Assembly: GCA_963752915.1 (NCBI GenBank)
Contig: CAVVZZ010000011.1
Location: forward strand, 1 to 64,000
Origin: DATJPR01 sp963752915
Lineage (GTDB): Bacteria > Bacteroidota > Ignavibacteria > UBA10030 > UBA6906
Length of the DNA: 64,000 nt
Direction of reading: 5' to 3'
Positions 55,778-64,000 of the stretch are shown here, one piece after another. The notes under the pieces were generated by a model. That model was not told the DNA's origin, did not search any database, and saw nothing but the letters and a program-made list of their open reading frames with translations. Both the position numbers and the translations under genes were made by a program. Positions within the stretch are counted from its first letter, which is position 1; each line of letters starts with the position of its first letter.

Positions 55778-56327
55778 TGGATTAATGGTCCTCGCACTTA
55801 TCGTCGTACGGGTGCTTGAAGGCTGCACGACGGAATGCGTCGTCTCAGCCGACGCGACGGAGACGCCATACTGGCAGACACAGCATATCTCCTATGCGGA
55901 TTTGGCGGCGAAAGGGGGAGGGGACGACGTCTCAATTGTCATGGACGACGGCAGCGTCAGAGAGGGTCGTCTTGAAGCAACATCGGCGGACAGCATCGTC
56001 TGGAAGGATTCACAATCTCGTTTGCGTGTCGCTGCCGCCACAACCGGAGTCCGGAGTCTTGGCTTCTCCCACCATTATGCCCTCGAGGGAGCTCTTGCAG
56101 GTCTCTTGGTGGGGGTCGTGCCGCCGCTTCTGGCCGGATCCTGGGCGGTAACGTATGACGGAAACGAACATACACCGCAGTACATCGGTCGGGAATTTAC
56201 CGGATACCTCGGCGCGATGGGGATGCTCACAGGTCTAATCACCGGGGCATGCATTTCGCATACCTATGAGTGTACGTTTGAACGGTTGCCAGGAGGAAAC
56301 GCAGTCCCCCAACGTTCGCCCGATTGA
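55770..56327 (+). CDS. lipoprotein of unknown function
   Basis: 185 residues from ATG 55770, which overlaps the end of the small membrane protein gene; an in-frame ATG at 55722 lies inside that gene. Lipobox VLEGC at residues ~14-18 (after MRSGLMVLALIVVRVLEGC). A beta-strand segment (DDVSIVMDDGSVREGRLEAT, SADSIVWKDS) resembles small SH3/LSm-like folds that appear in bacterial lipoproteins. It is followed by a glycine-rich, membrane-prone hairpin (LEGALAGLLVGVVPPLLAGS ... LGAMGMLTGLITGA). The exact function is unknown. Convergent with the GH105 gene, 14 bases away. Confidence 0.7.
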   Translation: MRSGLMVLALIVVRVLEGCTTECVVSADATETPYWQTQHISYADLAAKGGGDDVSIVMDDGSVREGRLEATSADSIVWKDSQSRLRVAAATTGVRSLGFSHHYALEGALAGLLVGVVPPLLAGSWAVTYDGNEHTPQYIGREFTGYLGAMGMLTGLITGACISHTYECTFERLPGGNAVPQRSPD

Positions 56328-56341
56328 TCGATCCGCGCACG

Positions 56342-57619
56342 TCATTTTCCCCGTTCAAGATCGAGCACCTCGAGACCCGCCAGCAGCACTGCACCGATGC
56401 CATGAGGATCGTTCAGCGGTGTGGGACGCTGGTAGTAGGATACAAGGTCGTCACTCACACCAGTGCCGGCGCACACGCCGACGATCTGACCGTCATCGCG
56501 GACCTTTGTAATCACCCCCTCCCATCCACGTAGTGCGATCGATGCATACCGCGGCTCAATATAACCCCTCCGAACAGCTCGCGCTATTGCGTACGTAAAC
56601 ATCGCACTGCACGATGTCTCCTCAAACGAATCGGTCTTGTCGAGCAACTGATGCCATAGCCCGTTCGGTCCCTGGTAGTGCGCAATCCCGAGAATCTCTC
56701 TCCGAAGTAAAGCAAGGAGTACGCTCCGTTTCGGAAAGTCTGAAGGCAACCGGTCCAGGAGGTCGACCTGTGCCAGTAAAGCCCAACCGTTCGCCCGTCC
56801 CCAGAATGCAACCCCGCGGCGATCGACATCGGAATACCAGCAGTGGCTCATCAATCCCTGTGCATCATCGAACAGGTACTTCTGAAAGTTGATGACCTGG
56901 CGTGCGGCCTCGTTGAAATATTTCGGTTCGGCTGTGAGCTCACCCATTCTGGAAAGGAAGGAAACGCTCATGTAGAGATCGTCGGCCCACAGAGTCCAGC
57001 GTTGGGGGAAGGCGCGGACGAACGTACTGTCATCAAGGCGATGCAATCGGGTCGAGATGAACTCCGCCGTCCGGTCGATATATGCCCGATAGCGATCCTG
57101 CCTGTTGTGCCGGTACACCTCAATGAGCGCCGCCCCCATTGATCCACAATCGTCCAACTCTTCCATCGTAAAGAGTTGACCGAAAGGATAATTCCATTTT
57201 TCTTCATTGGTGTGGCGGTGCTCGAAATAAGGATACTTGTCGAAGCAAAAGGCGATGCTATTAACGACATACGCACGATATTCCGGCGTGGAAAGTGAGC
57301 CGCTTAACCGGAGAAGTGCGACATCGATGACGCCGTTCCAGTATCGCCAATCCGAATACGGGCTCTCCAGCTGAAGGCGGGCATTGGCAGGTGCCTGGGC
57401 GGGCGAGCTGAAATGCGTGTTGGTGGCGGGGTCGACGAAGCCGAATGTCGCATGTGTGACCAGGGCATCGGCAATTCGATGAAGAGCCTGTCGTGTTCGC
57501 ATGGTGTCCTGCGCGGCCACACGGATCGGGGAGAGACCCACTGTCAGAAGGCTCGATGCGCTGAGATAGGTAACGGCAAGAAATCGCCAGAATCGCGGAC
57601 GGGGGGCAAGAATTGTCAT
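56342..57619 (-). CDS. GH105/GH88-family unsaturated glucuronyl hydrolase
   Basis: 425 residues from the ATG at 57619; the frame extends to 57700 but the signal/anchor (RFWRFLAVTYLSASSLLTVG) starts after 57619. (alpha/alpha)6-barrel motifs: MEELDDCGSMGAALIEVY, WADDLYMSVSFLSRMGEL, FWGRANGWALLAQ, NGLWHQLLDKTDSFEETS and CAGTGVS. These match unsaturated rhamnogalacturonyl hydrolases such as YteR, which remove 4-deoxy-hexenuronate from lyase-generated oligosaccharides. The Asp in MEELDD and in WADD are the likely catalytic acids. It would work downstream of polysaccharide lyases. It is exported, probably periplasmic. No polysaccharide-utilisation SusC/D pair is nearby. Confidence 0.9.
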   Translation of the reverse strand: MTILAPRPRFWRFLAVTYLSASSLLTVGLSPIRVAAQDTMRTRQALHRIADALVTHATFGFVDPATNTHFSSPAQAPANARLQLESPYSDWRYWNGVIDVALLRLSGSLSTPEYRAYVVNSIAFCFDKYPYFEHRHTNEEKWNYPFGQLFTMEELDDCGSMGAALIEVYRHNRQDRYRAYIDRTAEFISTRLHRLDDSTFVRAFPQRWTLWADDLYMSVSFLSRMGELTAEPKYFNEAARQVINFQKYLFDDAQGLMSHCWYSDVDRRGVAFWGRANGWALLAQVDLLDRLPSDFPKRSVLLALLRREILGIAHYQGPNGLWHQLLDKTDSFEETSCSAMFTYAIARAVRRGYIEPRYASIALRGWEGVITKVRDDGQIVGVCAGTGVSDDLVSYYQRPTPLNDPHGIGAVLLAGLEVLDLERGK

Positions 57620-57789
57620 GGCGGAACTTGGATGGTTGATCAACGGAGAGCACGCTTGGAATCTTACGGATGCGCTCCCAAGATCATCAATTTCGTCCAT
57701 TGGTGCAATGTCTCATGTCTCGCAGCTGATGACGTTCGAGAGGAGGATGGATTGCAATTGTTCGACTCGGGAACCATATTAAAGGTAGA

Positions 57790-58647
57790 ATGACTCCTAC
57801 GCGATACATGACCAGATTGTTTTTCTTGCCTTTGGGCTTGTTGCTGCTCGCCCCCGTCAATAGATCCTTGTCGCAGGAAGAGAATGAAGGAGATGACGCA
57901 GAAGAGCCCTGGAACCTCTCGGCAAATGCGAGCTACCTAAGCCGCTACACGAGTTTTGGCGTCGATCTCAGCGAGGATGAGCCGGCGATTCTCCTGGAGG
58001 CAACGCTTGCGCACGCAAGCGGAGTGAATTGCGGTGTGGAAGCCCTTGGGCGAACGGGAGGGAATTCCGGCTACCAGCAGGCATCGCTCCATCTGGGATA
58101 TGAGCGGGACCTCACGAAGGTGGTGAAACTCAGCGGGATCTACACTTACTACACCTATAGCAGCGACACGATCAGCGTCCTTGCGGGGATTTCTAACTCG
58201 CTTGCCTTCAACGGGACGCTGAATTTTGCCCCGGTAACCATCGCATTTGGCTACTCTCTATTCTTCGGCAACGCAAGCGCGAACTTCTTCTCAGGCTCGC
58301 TTTCGGCAGCCTGGCAAATCGGAAAGCTGAGTATCGCGCCGTCCGTCCAGGGTTGTGTGGCCTCACAGTCCGTGAATATCGCCCTCCTCCCGAAGAATCG
58401 CGGCAAGGGAATGGGGAATGGACAGGGGCAGGGAAAGAAGGCGGGAGGTGTCACCGACGCCGTGAGCACGTCGGAGTCGATCACCGGCCTCAGCAGCCTG
58501 AGCGTCGAGCTCGGATTGACATATCCCTTAGGAAAAGGTTTTAGTTGCTCTCTTACTCCGGCATATCAATACTCGCCGACTGACCTTGGCGCGCGATCAT
58601 CACAGTTCATTGTCACTGCAGGGCTCGGATACTCTCTCGATTTCTAG
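57790..58647 (+). CDS. outer-membrane beta-barrel protein
   Basis: 285 residues. Signal peptide MTRLFFLPLGLLLLAPVNRSLSQ, best read from an internal ATG. An acidic linker (EENEGDDAEE) precedes a barrel with alternating strands (LSANASYLSRYTSFGVD, ASLHLGYERDLTKV, KLSGIYTYYTYS, GLGYSLDF at the end). A Gly/Lys-rich loop (GKGMGNGQGQGKKAGG) would lie outside. No family is certain; it resembles small outer-membrane proteins of unknown function, possibly with a transport or sensing role. It is divergent from the GH105 gene and 75 bases before a Memo-like gene. Confidence 0.7.
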   Translation: MTPTRYMTRLFFLPLGLLLLAPVNRSLSQEENEGDDAEEPWNLSANASYLSRYTSFGVDLSEDEPAILLEATLAHASGVNCGVEALGRTGGNSGYQQASLHLGYERDLTKVVKLSGIYTYYTYSSDTISVLAGISNSLAFNGTLNFAPVTIAFGYSLFFGNASANFFSGSLSAAWQIGKLSIAPSVQGCVASQSVNIALLPKNRGKGMGNGQGQGKKAGGVTDAVSTSESITGLSSLSVELGLTYPLGKGFSCSLTPAYQYSPTDLGARSSQFIVTAGLGYSLDF

Positions 58648-58722
58648 CAACCGCCGGCTGAAGAACCCTGATCCGTTTTGCACTCGCAGCCGGCAACGAT
58701 TTCGACACAACATACAACAGCC

Positions 58723-59799
58723 ATGAGAACTCCCTCAATCTTACCCGTGCGCTTTGTTTTTCTTGCATTCCTGGTCCTGAGTTCATCTTCGACCTTAAGT
58801 CAGACCGCCCGCCCGGTGCGCGACAACGTTGGGTTCTGCTGGAAAGCCGCCGAAATGGACTCTCTGATGGCCTATCTCTCTCTGCACGCCGAGGCAATGC
58901 CCGTCGTAAGGGGCAACGTTATCGGCGGCATCTCACCGCACGATGACTATCTTTACGCCGCACGCGTCTACTACCCACTCTATACTATGGTGCAAGCTCC
59001 GACAGTCATCATTATCGGCCTTACCCACGGGACCGTGCGAAAGGAGATCGGAGATCCCCGCGGAGTTCTCCTGTTTGATGACTACGATGAATGGGTGGGA
59101 CCGTATGGACCGGTGAAGGTCTCGCCGTTGCGGTCCTACGTCACTGATCGGCTCGACACGGCAATGTGGCGCACAAACCGGAAAGCCCAGACCCTTGAAC
59201 ACTCCATCGAAGCCCTCGTCCCGTTCCTCCAATACTACCGGCGGGACCTGACGATCCTCCCGATTATGGTGACAGCGATGCCTCTCGATCGGATGTCGAC
59301 TATTGCCGGGGCTTTGGCGACAACGGTGGCGGGCTTTGCGAAGGAGCGGCACCTCGTGCTGGGGAAAGACCTCGCTGTTCTCATCTCAACAGACGCAGAC
59401 CACTACGGGAGGGACTTTGACAACGTGCCGTTCGGAGAGGACGAAACCGCTCACAGCCAGGGGACGGGGCTGGACCGTGAGATCATTGCCAGCGCTTTGA
59501 CCGGGACTCTCGATGCGGCGCATGTCCAGAAGTTTGTCGGTTACACCTGGGGAACGACGTACACTGAACCAGGGAAGAGTCTTTGGTGCGGGAGGTTTTC
59601 TGTCCCATTTGGTGCGCTCTTCGTTGAGAAGCTTGCGGCACTTCAGGGAAACGAGTCGGTCACTTCAACGCCGCTTCTCTACTCCGACACCTGGACCGAG
59701 AAAGTCCTCCCTCTCCGCCACACCTCAATGGGAACCACGGCACCATTTTCCTTGAAGCACTGGGTGGGATGGTGTTCCATCGCCTTCACCGCCCATTGA
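58723..59799 (+). CDS. exported Memo-like (AmmeMemoRadiSam B) protein
   Basis: 358 residues from ATG 58723, which begins the signal peptide (VRFVFLAFLVLSSSSTLSQ). The Memo fold is recognisable: GGISPHDDYLYAA (normally PHAGY), IIIGLTHG, HSIEALVPFLQYY, VLISTDADHYGRDF (normally SSDxSHY) and WCGRFSVPFGALFV. The His and Asp residues that bind copper or iron in Memo appear kept. Most Memo proteins are cytoplasmic and occur with the radical SAM partner AmmeMemoRadiSam A/C; here no partner is nearby and the protein is exported, so it may be a metal-dependent periplasmic dioxygenase-like variant. The function is unproven. Confidence 0.82.
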   Translation: MRTPSILPVRFVFLAFLVLSSSSTLSQTARPVRDNVGFCWKAAEMDSLMAYLSLHAEAMPVVRGNVIGGISPHDDYLYAARVYYPLYTMVQAPTVIIIGLTHGTVRKEIGDPRGVLLFDDYDEWVGPYGPVKVSPLRSYVTDRLDTAMWRTNRKAQTLEHSIEALVPFLQYYRRDLTILPIMVTAMPLDRMSTIAGALATTVAGFAKERHLVLGKDLAVLISTDADHYGRDFDNVPFGEDETAHSQGTGLDREIIASALTGTLDAAHVQKFVGYTWGTTYTEPGKSLWCGRFSVPFGALFVEKLAALQGNESVTSTPLLYSDTWTEKVLPLRHTSMGTTAPFSLKHWVGWCSIAFTAH

Positions 59800-59851
59800 A
59801 GGACATCATGACTGCACCGCTGTTGCGCTGTTGGATGTCAAGGGGGTACTC

Positions 59852-62455
59852 ATGAATTGCTCGCTGAAGATGTCCGGTCCCAGGAACACCATCGTCTTGC
59901 GCAGTGCAGTGTCTGCAGGATGTTGTCTGCTTTTCCCGGTTCTCGTCACATCGCAATCGCTTCTATGGCAATCGCGCGGCGTTGGCGGCGGCGGTTCGCT
60001 CTACTCGCCGAGCATCAACCCGGCGAACGAATCCGAATACTTTGTGGGATGCGACATGAGCGGGCTGTATCATTCGACAGATTTCGGCGATTCGTACACC
60101 GTAATGAATTTCCTGGAAATTCAAGGTGGACACAACTCCAAAATACAGTTTACCAGCGATCCGAAGATTCTCTACTGTGTAAGCTATGCGAACGACCAGG
60201 CGGTACCGGTCAAGAGCACGGATGGTGGCGCCTCGTGGATGCCACTTCCCGGCAATCCGGATCAAAGTGAGGAAACGTATACGATTGCTGTCGATTACAA
60301 CGTCCCTGATCGAGTGCTCATCGGGTACTACGGTTCAGTGTTTTTTTCGCCGGATGGGGGAACAAGTTTTCATCTCATCTATACGGCGAAGAATTCCGGC
60401 GCGGGCGTGACCATCGGCGGCGTATTCTTCGGGGGAAATGCTCTGTACCTCGGAACAAGTGAGGGACTCATCGTAAGCACCGATGGCGGGACCACGTTTG
60501 TTCCTCAAGCGGCGAACGGCCTCGGGCCAGGGGAGAGGATCTTTTCGTTTGCAGCGGCAAGACAAGGAGCCCGTCTGCGATTCTATTGTCTTACCGCCGA
60601 CTCGAACGACGTGTATGTAGGTGTGCCTGGAAGCGATTACTGGGGCTTTATGAAGGGGGTTTATTCCATGGACGACGGTTCCGGAACCTGGGTCCCCCGA
60701 ATGAATGGCATCACAGCTGGGACGGATTTTCTCATGTTCGTTGCCGCTGCACAAACCGACACGGCAACCGTGTACCTCGGCGGTTCAAACAGCTCCGGGA
60801 CCCCGAACATCATGAGGAGTTCCGATGCGGGTGCCACGTGGAGTCATGTCTTTCTATCGACAGGGAATGCCAATATTAGCACAGGATGGAGCGGAGACGG
60901 GGGAGACCGGGGTTGGGGGTATGGGGAATGTGTTTTCGGGTTGACCGTCGCCCCGACGAATTCGCAACGTGTCCTGTTCACGGATTTCGGGTTCGTCCAC
61001 CGAACCACCGACGGCGGGACAAGCTGGCGGCAGGCATATCTCTCCCCCGCTGACGCGAATCCCGCAGGGCAGGCAACGCCCGATGGGAAAAGCTATCACG
61101 GTGTCGGGCTGGAAGTAACAAGTTGCTGGCAAATCTTCTGGATCGATCGCGAGAATATGTTCGCAGGGTTTTCGGACATCAAGGGTGTCCGGAGCACTGA
61201 TGCAGGGCATTCATGGTCCTTCAAGTATTCCGGACATGATGCCAACACGATGTATCGCATCGCACGTAATGAAGCCGATGGAACGCTCTACGGGGCAACG
61301 TCGAATATCCACGATATGTACCAGAGCACGCGGTTGCAGGATGCACAACTGGACGCCGCCGATGCCGGAGGAAAAATCCTCTCGTCCACCGACAATGGCG
61401 TCCACTGGTCGACCGTCCATCTCTTCAACCATCCCGTGTTCTGGATAGCAATTGACCCCGGAAACCAGAAGCGAATGTATGCAAGCGTGGTTCACTCGAC
61501 GCAAGGGGGAGTGTACGCAACCGACGATCTTGAGGATGGCGTATTGTCACAATGGACGAAGTTGTCCAACCCTCCACGGACCGAAGGTCATCCCGCGTCT
61601 CTCGTCGTTCTAAATGACGGCACCCTGGTTTGCACATATTCCGGCAGACGTACCTCAGCGGGATTTACGGCTAGCTCGGGTGTGTTTGTCTACAATCCCG
61701 TTCTGAAGACGTGGCGTAACGCGTCGGATCCGGGGATGCGGTATTGGACGAAAGACATTGTCATCGATCCGGGTGACACGACGGAAAACTCATGGTATGT
61801 AGGGGTCTTCAGCGGATGGGGAGGTCCTCCGAACGGGCTGGGCGGGCTCTATCGCACCAAAGACCGTGGTGCGACATGGAAACGCATCAGCGACCTCGAT
61901 CGCGTGACCTCATGCACCATCAACCCCGCGAACCCATCGGAAATGTATCTCACCACGGAGACGAACGGTCTCTGGCGTTCCACATCTCTCAGTGCGGTTT
62001 CACCATCATTCAATCTTGTGACCAGTTTCCCGTTCCGGCAGCCCGAACGAGTGTTCTACAATCCGTTCGATCAGGGCGAACTGTGGATCTCGACGTTCGG
62101 CGCGGGGATGATGATGTCCAGCATCACTGCCACCTCCGTAGCTGCAGGACCGAACCCTGTTGCGATTCCCGCCCAGGTGCGACTCCTCCCGAACTATCCG
62201 AATCCGTTCAATCCAAGCACGATCATACGATACACTATCGAAGGATCCAGGCTTCAGGTTTCGGGCGTCAGTAATGTAAGATTGGTGATTTATGATGTGC
62301 TGGGGAGGGAGGTGGCGACACTGGTGAATGAGAAGCAGTCTCCGGGACCGTATGAAGTCAAATTCGACGGCGGGAATCTTTCCAGCGGCGCATATTATTA
62401 CCGTCTCACCGCAGGGAATGTCACGGAAACACGGCCGATGATCCTGATGAAGTAA
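59852..62455 (+). CDS. type IX-secreted GH74-like / BNR-repeat protein
   Basis: 867 residues from ATG 59852 (GGGGGT five bases upstream). Signal peptide up to LVTSQS. The body holds many Asp-box repeats (SPDGGTSFHLI, STDGGTTFVPQA, SSDAGATWSHV, TTDGGTSWRQA, STDAGHSWSF, STDNGVHWSTV, TKDRGATWKRI), as in the twin seven-bladed propellers of GH74 xyloglucanases and sialidase-like proteins. The catalytic Asp pair of GH74 could not be confirmed by eye. The sorting domain (NYPNPFNPSTIIRYTIEGSR ... SGAYYYRLTAGNV) contains an extra stretch encoded by a TCAGG-type DNA repeat (62243-62271). Length and repeats fit an extracellular hemicellulose-acting or binding protein. Confidence 0.82.
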   Translation: MNCSLKMSGPRNTIVLRSAVSAGCCLLFPVLVTSQSLLWQSRGVGGGGSLYSPSINPANESEYFVGCDMSGLYHSTDFGDSYTVMNFLEIQGGHNSKIQFTSDPKILYCVSYANDQAVPVKSTDGGASWMPLPGNPDQSEETYTIAVDYNVPDRVLIGYYGSVFFSPDGGTSFHLIYTAKNSGAGVTIGGVFFGGNALYLGTSEGLIVSTDGGTTFVPQAANGLGPGERIFSFAAARQGARLRFYCLTADSNDVYVGVPGSDYWGFMKGVYSMDDGSGTWVPRMNGITAGTDFLMFVAAAQTDTATVYLGGSNSSGTPNIMRSSDAGATWSHVFLSTGNANISTGWSGDGGDRGWGYGECVFGLTVAPTNSQRVLFTDFGFVHRTTDGGTSWRQAYLSPADANPAGQATPDGKSYHGVGLEVTSCWQIFWIDRENMFAGFSDIKGVRSTDAGHSWSFKYSGHDANTMYRIARNEADGTLYGATSNIHDMYQSTRLQDAQLDAADAGGKILSSTDNGVHWSTVHLFNHPVFWIAIDPGNQKRMYASVVHSTQGGVYATDDLEDGVLSQWTKLSNPPRTEGHPASLVVLNDGTLVCTYSGRRTSAGFTASSGVFVYNPVLKTWRNASDPGMRYWTKDIVIDPGDTTENSWYVGVFSGWGGPPNGLGGLYRTKDRGATWKRISDLDRVTSCTINPANPSEMYLTTETNGLWRSTSLSAVSPSFNLVTSFPFRQPERVFYNPFDQGELWISTFGAGMMMSSITATSVAAGPNPVAIPAQVRLLPNYPNPFNPSTIIRYTIEGSRLQVSGVSNVRLVIYDVLGREVATLVNEKQSPGPYEVKFDGGNLSSGAYYYRLTAGNVTETRPMILMK
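62243..62271 (+). repeat. TCAGG-type dispersed repeat inside sorting-domain coding sequence
   Basis: GGATCCAGGCTTCAGGTTTC followed by GGGCGTCAG is read in frame as GSRLQVSGVS, adding about five residues to the loop before VRLVIYDVLGRE. Its non-coding relatives are at 11913, 12333 and 38989. Confidence 0.6.
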
Positions 62456-62545
62456 GTGGTTCGGCATGTGCGTTGAATTTCGTCGCGCAAATCGGTACAA
62501 TGGGTGTGCTCTTTGATCGACAGCGCTCGAGAGTTCTAGAGGGTA

Positions 62546-63622
62546 ATGAATCCCATGAAAAAAGAAGTCGCTACACTTCGCAGGGGGAAGAGCGGTACGC
62601 GGAAGAGGATTGTCGCCCTGCGAGGACGCCAGCCAGTTGCGATTCAACCAGCATTGGACCAAACCGTTTCCACGAACGTTCCCATCCCCTTTGACGCAGG
62701 TCTGATTCAGACCATTCGGGTCAATCGGAGCGCGGTTGAAGCCAGGGCGCTCGAGCTCGGGACGCGCCGATCGTTCAAGGTTGAAGCCCAGGTGGCCTCA
62801 TATATTGCCGCGATTCGTTGCATGGATCTGACGACACTTGCCGGGGACGACACGGCTGGCAGGGTGGCGAGGCTTTGTGCGAAGGCGCTGTCTCCGTTGG
62901 AACCCGAGACACTTTCCGCGCTCGGCCTTGGAGCCGTTCATCCGACCGTGGGCGCAGTTTGCGTCTACCCGGCGCAAGTGAAGACCGCCGTCAGTTGTTT
63001 GAAGGGGCGTATTCCTGTCGCCTCTGTCGCGACTGGATTTCCCGCGGGCCAGACGTTTCTCGACGTCAAATTGAGAGAGATTGAACTGGCGATCAAAGCC
63101 GGAGCCGGGGAAATCGATGTGGTGATCAGTCGCGAGAAGGTCCTGACAGGGCAATGGAAGTCGTTGTATGATGAAATCGTGGCCTACCGTCAGGTGTGTG
63201 GGACGAGGGCAAGGATGAAGACTATTCTCGGCATCGGGAACCTTGAAACGCTTGCCAATATCGCGGCGGCATCGGCGGTGGCGATAGCGGCAGGTTCGGA
63301 CATCATCAAGACTTCGACGGGCTTCGAGCCGACGAATGCCTCCCTCCCGGGCGGGCTCGTGATGGTCCGCCAGATCCGGAGATTTCTTGATTCTGGTGCC
63401 CTGGAGGGACGCCGGGTGGGATTCAAACCGGCGGGGGGGATCCGCACAGCAAAAGATGCCATGCTTTGGCTCATCCTCATGCTCGAGGAACTGGGAGAGG
63501 CATGGACGAAACCGGACCTGTTCCGGATCGGCGCAAGCGGCTTGCTGACCGACATTGAACGTCAGCTCCGACACCTTGCATTCGGCAGGTACGCGAATGC
63601 GCAATACCATCCGATGGCCTGA
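62546..63622 (+). CDS. deoC: deoxyribose-phosphate aldolase
   Basis: 358 residues, of the long DeoC type. The Schiff-base lysine lies in DIIKTSTGF and the second active-site lysine in GFKPAGGIRT, as in E. coli DeoC (K167 and K201); the acid pair is represented by EIDVVISRE. A basic N-terminal extension of about 75 residues precedes the barrel. It cleaves 2-deoxyribose 5-phosphate to acetaldehyde and glyceraldehyde 3-phosphate in the cytoplasm. The start is uncertain (62546 or 62555). An aldehyde dehydrogenase gene starts 11 bases after the stop, so acetaldehyde is probably oxidised by its product. Confidence 0.93.
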   Translation: MNPMKKEVATLRRGKSGTRKRIVALRGRQPVAIQPALDQTVSTNVPIPFDAGLIQTIRVNRSAVEARALELGTRRSFKVEAQVASYIAAIRCMDLTTLAGDDTAGRVARLCAKALSPLEPETLSALGLGAVHPTVGAVCVYPAQVKTAVSCLKGRIPVASVATGFPAGQTFLDVKLREIELAIKAGAGEIDVVISREKVLTGQWKSLYDEIVAYRQVCGTRARMKTILGIGNLETLANIAAASAVAIAAGSDIIKTSTGFEPTNASLPGGLVMVRQIRRFLDSGALEGRRVGFKPAGGIRTAKDAMLWLILMLEELGEAWTKPDLFRIGASGLLTDIERQLRHLAFGRYANAQYHPMA

Positions 63623-63632
63623 GAAGAAAAAT

Positions 63633-64000
63633 ATGGATAGCGACAAACTGACATCGCTGATCGAAACGTTGGACTACGGCCCGGCTCCCGAATCTGAATC
63701 GAAAGCCAGGGAGTGGCTCAAGGCGCATGAGGCGAAATTTTCACACTCCATCAACGGGAACTGGCAATTGCCTCGCCAGGGGAAGTATTTCGCAACGATC
63801 AATCCGTCGAGGAGCAGCGAAGTGCTCGCGGAGATTGCGCTCGGGACGAAAGAAGACGTCGACGCCGCGGTCGATGCTGCACGGGAGGCGTTCCCGAAGT
63901 GGAGCGCGCTGTCGGGCCATCACCGAGCCCGCTATCTCTATGCGATAGCCAGGGCAATCGCAAAACATGCTCGCGTGTTTGCCGTGCTTGAATCTCTCGA
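63633..64000 (+). CDS. aldehyde dehydrogenase, N-terminal part (cut by window edge)
   Basis: The frame is open to the right edge; 122 codons are visible from ATG 63633. It reads MDSDKLTSLIETLDYGPAPE ... SHSINGNWQLPRQGKYFATI, INPSRSSEVLAEIALGTKED, VDAAVDAAREAFPKWSALSG and RARYLYAIARAIAKHARVFA, the N-terminal NAD-binding entry of the aldehyde dehydrogenase superfamily. GAGAAGAAAA lies just upstream. Next to deoC, the likely substrate is acetaldehyde. The catalytic Cys and Glu lie outside the window. Confidence 0.88.
   Translation, partial: MDSDKLTSLIETLDYGPAPESESKAREWLKAHEAKFSHSINGNWQLPRQGKYFATINPSRSSEVLAEIALGTKEDVDAAVDAAREAFPKWSALSGHHRARYLYAIARAIAKHARVFAVLESL

Overview
The window looks like a chromosomal segment from a bacterium of the Fibrobacteres-Chlorobi-Bacteroidetes group, most likely the Ignavibacteria/Chlorobi side. 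The main reason is that nine genes end in a type IX secretion C-terminal sorting domain of the NYPNPFNPTTTI...ASGVYFCRMQAG...KKILL type, which is characteristic of that group. The G+C content looks moderate (mid-50s percent by eye), ribosome binding sites are of the GGAGG type, and no rRNA, tRNA, phage, complete IS element or CRISPR array was seen. Taxonomy is an inference.

Layout. 1-4477: a DUF4384 protein (cut by the left edge), an exported FGE-sulfatase-fold protein without the catalytic cysteines, an exported caspase-like peptidase and an unknown exported protein. 4478-8153: a gene-poor kilobase, then a helical protein paired with a zinc-finger/transmembrane/VCBS protein that resembles an anti-sigma pair. 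8578-13935: three secreted sorting-domain proteins (one frameshifted), mixed with dispersed repeats and a broken four-helix-bundle (S23/Avd-like) gene between inverted repeats. 14251-20521: a Ser/Thr kinase-TPR protein divergent from a GAF/sigma-54 activator, followed by a secreted glycosidase-like protein behind a good -24/-12 promoter. 21845-28159: a secreted metzincin-like protease, a Crp-family regulator, a cupin and a GH5-like enzyme. 28571-31454: a four-gene minus-strand operon (membrane proteins, winged-helix regulator) with two near-identical palindromic operator candidates. 31851-40018: D-cysteine desulfhydrase-like enzyme, two beta-lactamase-fold serine hydrolases, KatG and an AlkD-like protein. 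40208-43424: a GH30 enzyme with an in-frame stop and a frameshifted DUF362 protein. 43518-48787: a minus-strand operon of cupredoxin, outer-membrane barrel, sensor kinase and sigma-54 response regulator. 49136-62455: a paralogue of the protease, a HYDIN-domain protein, small membrane and lipoproteins, GH105, an outer-membrane protein, an exported Memo-like protein and a GH74-like protein. 62546-64000: DeoC and the start of an aldehyde dehydrogenase.

How it fits together. The segment suggests a saprophytic, polysaccharide- and protein-degrading lifestyle: carbohydrate-active enzymes (GH5-like, GH30, GH43-like, GH74-like, GH105) and metalloproteases, several exported by type IX secretion. Two sigma-54 activators lie in the window, and at least two sorting-domain genes carry -24/-12 promoters, so part of the secretome may be under sigma-54 control. 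The DNA is also unusually mobile at small scale: a 169-bp palindromic MITE-like element in two copies, sorting-domain 3' cassettes shared between genes together with their downstream DNA, short dispersed repeats that have entered coding sequence, and a gene-conversion tract between two protease paralogues 27 kb apart. Several reading frames are broken; whether these are real decay or assembly errors cannot be decided from the sequence alone.
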